Assembly: GCA_021234155.1 (NCBI GenBank) | Contig: JAJEKV010000049.1 | Location: 1,207,487-1,271,486 of the forward strand | Length of the DNA stretch: 64,000 nt | Direction of reading: 5' to 3' | From: Isoetes taiwanensis | Taxonomy: Eukaryota > Streptophyta > Lycopodiopsida > Isoetales > Isoetaceae | Part shown: positions 59,252 through 64,000 of the stretch, one piece after another | How positions within the stretch are numbered: position 1 is the stretch's first letter | How the letters are laid out: every line of letters starts with the position of its first letter | The notes under the pieces: model-generated | Database searches by the model: none | What the model was told of the DNA's origin: nothing | Seen by the model: the letters and a program-made list of their open reading frames with translations, nothing else | Position numbers and translations under genes: made by a program

Positions 59252-59287
59252 CAGGATAAGATCATCTACATATAGTACCACTATCAA
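59252..59287 (-). pseudogene. Ty1/copia RT motif fragment
   Basis: The minus strand reads IVVLYVDDLIL, the catalytic motif of copia-type RT. Only about 12 residues are recognisable before the foldback interrupts it. The assignment rests on this short motif. Confidence 0.4.
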
Positions 59288-59486
59288 TTACCACTTATTA
59301 CTTGGAGATGGCTATATTTAATGTCAAGTCCAAAAAATGCAACAAATCACAGCAAAAGGTGGACATGATTAAGTTTGACATTCAATTCCATGTTAAATGT
59401 AGCCTTACTAATGTCAATGCATACAAAACTGAAACCAATACAAGCGATCCTATTTGAGGAGGGAATAACCAGACGTACTTACCAAT

Positions 59487-59670
59487 CCTTAACACACTGC
59501 CCCTCAAGTTTATAGTGATCCAACGGCTCAGATCAATCTTGATCAGTGTGTTACTGGAGCTATAACACACTGCTACTCCATAACACCCTAGGATGTTATG
59601 AAATGGACGGATCCAGATCGATTTTGATAATGATCGGATGGCCCAAAACTCTCGGGGCAGTGTGTTAAGG
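59487..59670. mobile_element. MITE with 17-bp perfect TIRs
   Basis: The ends CCTTAACACACTGCCCC and GGGGCAGTGTGTTAAGG are exact inverted copies. A second hairpin, CAGTGTGTTA...TAACACACTG, lies inside. It abuts the foldback element at 59673 with two bases between. No coding. Confidence 0.75.
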
Positions 59671-59672
59671 GC

Positions 59673-59806
59673 GATAACGCCCTGGCCCTCGAGTGTTACT
59701 TCAAAAAAAAATTTCGGGCCATCAAAATGGCTCGGGCGTGCGCGCACACCCTCGCCATTTTGATGGCCCTCAATTTTTTTCAAGAATACCCTCGACCGGC
59801 GTTATC
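59673..59806. mobile_element. Foldback element, older copy
   Basis: It begins GATAACGCCCTGGCCCTCG and ends GACCGGCGTTATC. The inner arms GGGCCATCAAAATGGC and GCCATTTTGATGGCCC are perfect. The flanks TAAGGGC on the left and TAC on the right are shared with the copy at 60478. Confidence 0.8.
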
Positions 59807-60477
59807 TACTCCTTGGTTCCGGTTCTCGGGTTTTATGAGGTTTGATTTAATCTGAACCGTTGGTTTGTCAGCTGTTACCAGCTAGTAACATGCCTGCGAT
59901 TGGAAATTTATGGAGATCCCTTATAACACCCTAGGATAATCAGTGGAAAACGGCATAACACCCTAGGGATTTTCGTTGGCTTCTTACCTGCTTCAGCAAT
60001 TACGAGCCTGCTTCAGACATTGAGCAATCTGCACCCAGGTTTCAAAGATTTGAGAGGTAATGGGGCTTTGCTGGACTTCATTGTGCTCCACTGGAACTCT
60101 GCCGGAACAGCGTTTCATTGTGCTTCATGCTTCGCTGAGAACAGAGTTTCGCTAAGAACAGAGTTTCGGATGCCAACAGAGTTTTGCTGAAAACAGAGTT
60201 TCGCATGCTTAAAAATAGGCTAAAAGCTTGAGTTCAAAACTAGAGCTCAAGAATCCAAAAAAAACTCTGCTCTAGCTTCGCCTGAACCGCCATAGCCGCC
60301 TCCTGCCAAAAAAAAAACTACCGCCATAGCCAAGCCAAGAAAAACTTCGGCGCCTTGCTTCCATTCCGGCGCTCCTGGCGCCCTGCTTCTCATCTTTGGC
60401 AAACCCTCGAACTTTTGATCTGGCCTTCTGCTTCCGTCGAACCCTGGAGCAAACCCTCGAACCGGGGCGTTAAGGGC

Positions 60478-60639
60478 GATAACGCCCTGGCCCTCGGGCG
60501 TTACCGGAAGAAAAAATTCTCGGGCCATGTGGCCATGGCCAAAATGGCTCGGGCGTGCGCTTACCCGAGCCATTTTGGCCATGGCCACATGGCCCGAGAA
60601 TTTTTTCTTCCGGTAACGCCCTCTGGCCAGGGCGTTATC
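60478..60639. mobile_element. Foldback element, near-perfect 162-bp palindrome
   Basis: Left arm 60478-60553 and right arm 60564-60639 pair over 76 positions with three mismatches, all adjacent (CTC against AGA). The loop is CGTGCGCTTA. The ends are GATAACGCCCTGGCC and its reverse complement. No coding. Confidence 0.9.
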
Positions 60640-60649
60640 TACACCTTCT

Positions 60650-61260
60650 CCAAGTTAATGTTGAGTGCTAAAAAAACAAGGAAAATATTTTCCAACGACT
60701 CTGCAAAAACGTTTAGCCTAAGGAGATTCTGGTATTTAGTAAACTTCGAGCTCATGTGACACGTGCCCTTCCAGGGTTGCATCCCAGCAAAACAAAGTGT
60801 GAATGTACAAGGTATCTAGCTGCAACAGCATTCCCAACTTGAATTGAACAAAGATAAAGCATGATCTACGAATTGAGTTTCACATTTATAGCCCCGACAA
60901 ATCCTCCAAAACACTGGATACAGACCCTTTAAAGGATCCCAATCCAATAAGTTCCAAAATATCTTGTGCAGCAAAGAGTTTTTGCCAAAGGATAGGCTAC
61001 AAGATCAAACTGGCCATTGGACAAGTAGGCCATAAAACACACAAAAAGGACATACAACTGCCTCTGAATTATGAAAGCAAGGAGACAAGTTGCATCTACA
61101 AACCAGGCCCATAGCTGCATAGCTTGATCATTGGTCCAAAATGCTCAAATCTCATAGGTAAGAGATAAAGCTAATTGTCTGTAGTGCATAACGTTTTTCA
61201 TATGGATATAGACGAAAAGATATTTCAAGGTATCAGATACAATCTACTAACTTTTTATCA
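60650..61260. other. 3' flank of the CONSTANS-like gene
   Basis: This should contain the 3' UTR of the gene that stops at 61268. No separate gene or repeat is recognised. Confidence 0.4.
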
Positions 61261-61267
61261 AACAACT

Positions 61268-62710
61268 TCAGTAGTATGAAGGCAAGTTGCTCCTGTCAGG
61301 GACAACAGCATAGTTCTGCTCACCTTCTGGTTCAGACCTCTTGGCAAACCTGCCTTTGACCCTAGGCCTGCTCTCAGCATATGCTTTTCTAGAGGCATAC
61401 CTTATTGTCTTCTCAAAGTTCCTATTCTTCCTTTTTTCTTTGTATCTCATGACTCTGGCCTCTCTGTCCATGCCATCTGGTGCAGCAGCATGCTGGGCAG
61501 TCTCTGATGTTGGGGAAGTGGAGGAAGAATACATGATCTTCTATACAGTAATCAAATGAAAGTCAAAAACCACAATTTTTACAAACCTTAACATGCCTTA
61601 TCAAACAACAGCCAACCAGAACAAGGCACATATAGTTTTTCCTTCCATAAGCTACGGCTTTCTTTTCTGGGGATGTTAAAATACCATCTATCTATCTTCT
61701 TTGAAATACCTCTTCCATCAAGTAGAATCAGGAGGTAAAGTTTAAACATGGAAACTTCTTCCTGCTGTTTTAACAAATTTCAGAGAAATCAAAGAGAACA
61801 AGAATCACTTATCTAAACACATCTATCTTTTTGCCATACCCCTAAAACAATAAAATAGAAATTAAGAACCAGAGCAGACAGATTTGGGCATGGCTCCTCC
61901 GTCTAACACCTCAGGGATAACTCAGTAGAAGACATAGGCGATTTTTATTTTTGCAAAGGAAAGGACCCAAAAATGAATGCATGGAAATTTTCTAACCGTA
62001 TGCTTTGGAGGTGATATTGCAGGGCCTCCAGTGCTACATTGTGTCTGTTGAGGAACCTCCGCTTCATAGACCACCGAAGTTGTAGGTCTCACAGAAGAGG
62101 ATTCGAAAAGGGCTTCAATAGACTGATCAGGAACTAAACTATCTGGAGCACCTCCGCCTTCAGGAGCAATCCTAGAAGCAAATTCTTCAAGATATAAACC
62201 AACATCATACCCAACACCATGATGAGAGTTTGGAAATTTGCACTTTATTCTGCCCTTTGATCTGCTGTCTCTGCCGGGGGACGGAGAAGAGGGAAAATAT
62301 ATTTCATCGTCTATAATCTCTTCTGCATGAGATTGAGTGCCCAAAGTCCAACTAAGACCCTGACCATCAGATTTACTTGTAAATCCCGGATCTATGACGT
62401 GCTTATGAGACTCCGTCTTTTCTTGACAGTCTACAGGGGTAATGGGGGATCTGTCGTGCTTGCTTGCTAAAGGGTTAGCAGAATGTACTTCTATGTCACA
62501 GGCACTACATAAGGCTGCAGAATCTGCCTTGCAAGTTACCACGGCAGGCTTCATTTCACAAACCGCGCATATCCAGACCCTTTCATGCCTGGAGGCCAAC
62601 TTATTCGCCTCGTGAATCTCTGCATCACAATCTGCACATAAAAACCCTGAATCTGCCTTACAGAAAAGCACCGCATCTGCTCCTTGGCACGCATCACAGG
62701 GCCTCGGCAT
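61268..62710 (-). CDS. COL: CONSTANS-like protein with two B-boxes and a CCT domain
   Basis: Two exons, 62710-61997 and 61540-61268, join at GT/AG sites in frame to give 328 residues. B-box 1 has C5, C8, C17, D20, C25, C28, H33 and H42. B-box 2 has C48, C51, C60, D63, C68, C71, H76 and H85. All zinc ligands are present. The middle is acidic and serine-rich. The CCT domain (264-306) runs from [18 protein letters not shown] to VKGRFAKR. The C-terminus has YAVVP (315-319), the Val-Pro pair that in related proteins binds the COP1 WD40 domain, then nine more residues. Two B-boxes with a CCT and one intron before the CCT fit group I COL proteins: nuclear regulators of light and photoperiod response that work with NF-Y factors through the CCT. 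No defects are seen. Confidence 0.95.
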
Positions 62711-64000
62711 AGTTCCAAATCCGATCCTGCCTAATCGACTTAAGCAACTCCTATTCTATTCAAATCAAAATGCCATAATGTGACGTTTGTGACAACTGAT
62801 TCTGCTTCTTTTACTTGAATCTGAACAAATCTTGCTCCATCGGATTCATGCAAGCAAGAACGCCATAGCCCACCATAGTTTATAAAGAATATTACAGAAT
62901 ACGGCAAATTCAAGCCAAATTGTGCTTATGGAGCAGGAAAGTCGAGCTTATGGACACTCGAGGGATTGCCTCTAGGCCATAGCCGGATTTCTATTCATTC
63001 GCCCTCATCCGAGGAGGAAACCAACGGTGAAGATGAGACCAGATGATCATTGCGAAGATCTGCTGCCACGTGTTCTCAAAAGGTCAGATTGCTTACATGT
63101 GCGAAATCTGGACCGTTGGATCGCGCCCCATGAGCTACAGGATGCCGAATTCGCGCCGTCACAGGCCAAAACAGGCCCGCAGCGTCCGTAGTTACAATTT
63201 GGTGCCCTGTTTTGGCCATTCCAAATGATAAAACGTCTAAAGATTATCATCGATATTAGCATTGTTTTTTACTGTCTAATCTTTGTCCTTTTGAAATGCA
63301 TGTTGTGGCCAGATAAGACTGAGTTCACATGCAACCATCCCTGGAGAGGGGCCCTATTTTGCCCTGTGCTATTTTGTGATGGCAGGTGATGGTGCATGTA
63401 AAAGGGTGAGCCTTTTTACATGACGATGATGGCACCTAAGGTCGTCCCAATGTAAACAACAAATAGGCGCCATTCTACCCTCACGTCCAATATTATGCCG
63501 CCACATGGCATTTTTTTGCCACATTTTCTTTTCCAGGATGGGTCACACAATGAAGTTGAAATCGAAATTTGTACAGATACATCTGGAGTAGATGGATCTA
63601 CCCTATAAGTTGATAATTTGGGGAAGAGAAGATCAATCCTATTCATTGCACGTCAAGTTAATGTGGGCCAAATTTGTTAATGTGGACCAAATTCAGGCAT
63701 TCTAGCCAATAATGCCAAGCCTCTTGTCCATCATTCTTTTGATGAATGTATTGCTTTTAATATTCTCGCCACTTCGCCTTTTTCTATTGGAGATTCCGAC
63801 CTCTAACCAATAGCTCCTTACCACGTGGCTTGAAATTTGGCCCACATTCAACTTCATGTTGTATGAATCTGCATGTGGCCCTGATTCTGGCTGTCATCTC
63901 AGCCTCTGTGCCACCATACATCGGCCAAGCTTCCAACCCTGAATCATGCAAGCTTGTGTAATCTCTGAAATGCGAGTCTAAACCACTGGATCTGTGAAAG
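62711..64000. promoter_or_regulatory. Upstream region of the CONSTANS-like gene
   Basis: G-box cores CACGTG lie at 63067-63072 (about 360 bp upstream of the ATG) and 63832-63837. G-boxes bind bZIP and bHLH factors of light signalling, which fits a COL gene, but they are common by chance. GCCATAGCC occurs at 62862-62870 and 62976-62984. No TATA box is certain and no other gene is supported to the window end. Confidence 0.35.

Overview
This is nuclear DNA from a land plant. Two intact, spliced plant genes lie in 64 kb: a RING-containing SNF2 helicase of the CHR27/CHR28 (FRG1/FRG2) type at 13.0-17.55 kb on the minus strand, and a group I CONSTANS-like B-box/CCT gene at 61.27-62.71 kb on the minus strand. 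The rest is AT-rich and crowded with retroelements, miniature elements and tandem repeats. The low gene density and the repeat types suggest a large genome. My guess is a seed-free plant such as a fern, but the sequence does not settle this.

Layout. 0-11.7 kb: two 5'-truncated LINE tails (0.7-1.44 kb and 11.09-11.65 kb), an ORF1-only LINE derivative (5.3-6.83 kb) and a possible TIR element (0.25-3.64 kb). 13-17.6 kb: the SNF2 gene, 11 exons reading without a break into 1175 residues. 18-24.9 kb: a MITE carrying a GA microsatellite, degenerate tandem repeats, tRNA-related fragments, three hairpin-forming elements and local duplications. 24.9-26.2 kb: the 3' end of a Ty3/gypsy element. 27.2-31.8 kb: a degenerate LINE with a clear target-site duplication, inserted in an older dispersed repeat that recurs at 34.2-37.2 and 41.7-46.1 kb. 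32.5-32.8 kb: a tRNA-related SINE with a 17-bp target-site duplication. 39.2-40.6 kb: a tandem array of TIR-bearing units. 46.5-47.5 kb: a second ORF1-only LINE. 47.6-52.4 kb: a MULE transposase fragment interrupted by a LINE that appears to carry 2.8 kb of 3'-transduced sequence. 52.6-58.1 kb: a block bounded by inverted repeats with polypurine/polypyrimidine tracts, holding a small satellite and a TRIM retrotransposon. 58.8-60.7 kb: foldback elements, one a nearly perfect 162-bp palindrome. 61.3-64 kb: the CONSTANS-like gene and its upstream region.

The strongest candidate for something undescribed is a structured RNA motif of about 85 nt, present three times (1277-1360, 11147-11231, 39435-39519). 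It has a long outer stem whose sequence differs between copies while pairing is kept, a U5/U5-6 internal loop bounded by G-C pairs, and a hairpin capped by UUCG in two copies and GAAA in the third. This resembles ENE (poly(A)-clamping triple-helix) elements. Two copies lie in LINE 3' regions, just before a second small 3'-terminal hairpin that covaries among three LINE tails. The third copy lies in an unrelated TIR element. A second network links two LINEs and the SINE through a common 3' end (CG[T/A]CCTTCAA plus poly(A)), which suggests the SINE uses the LINE machinery.
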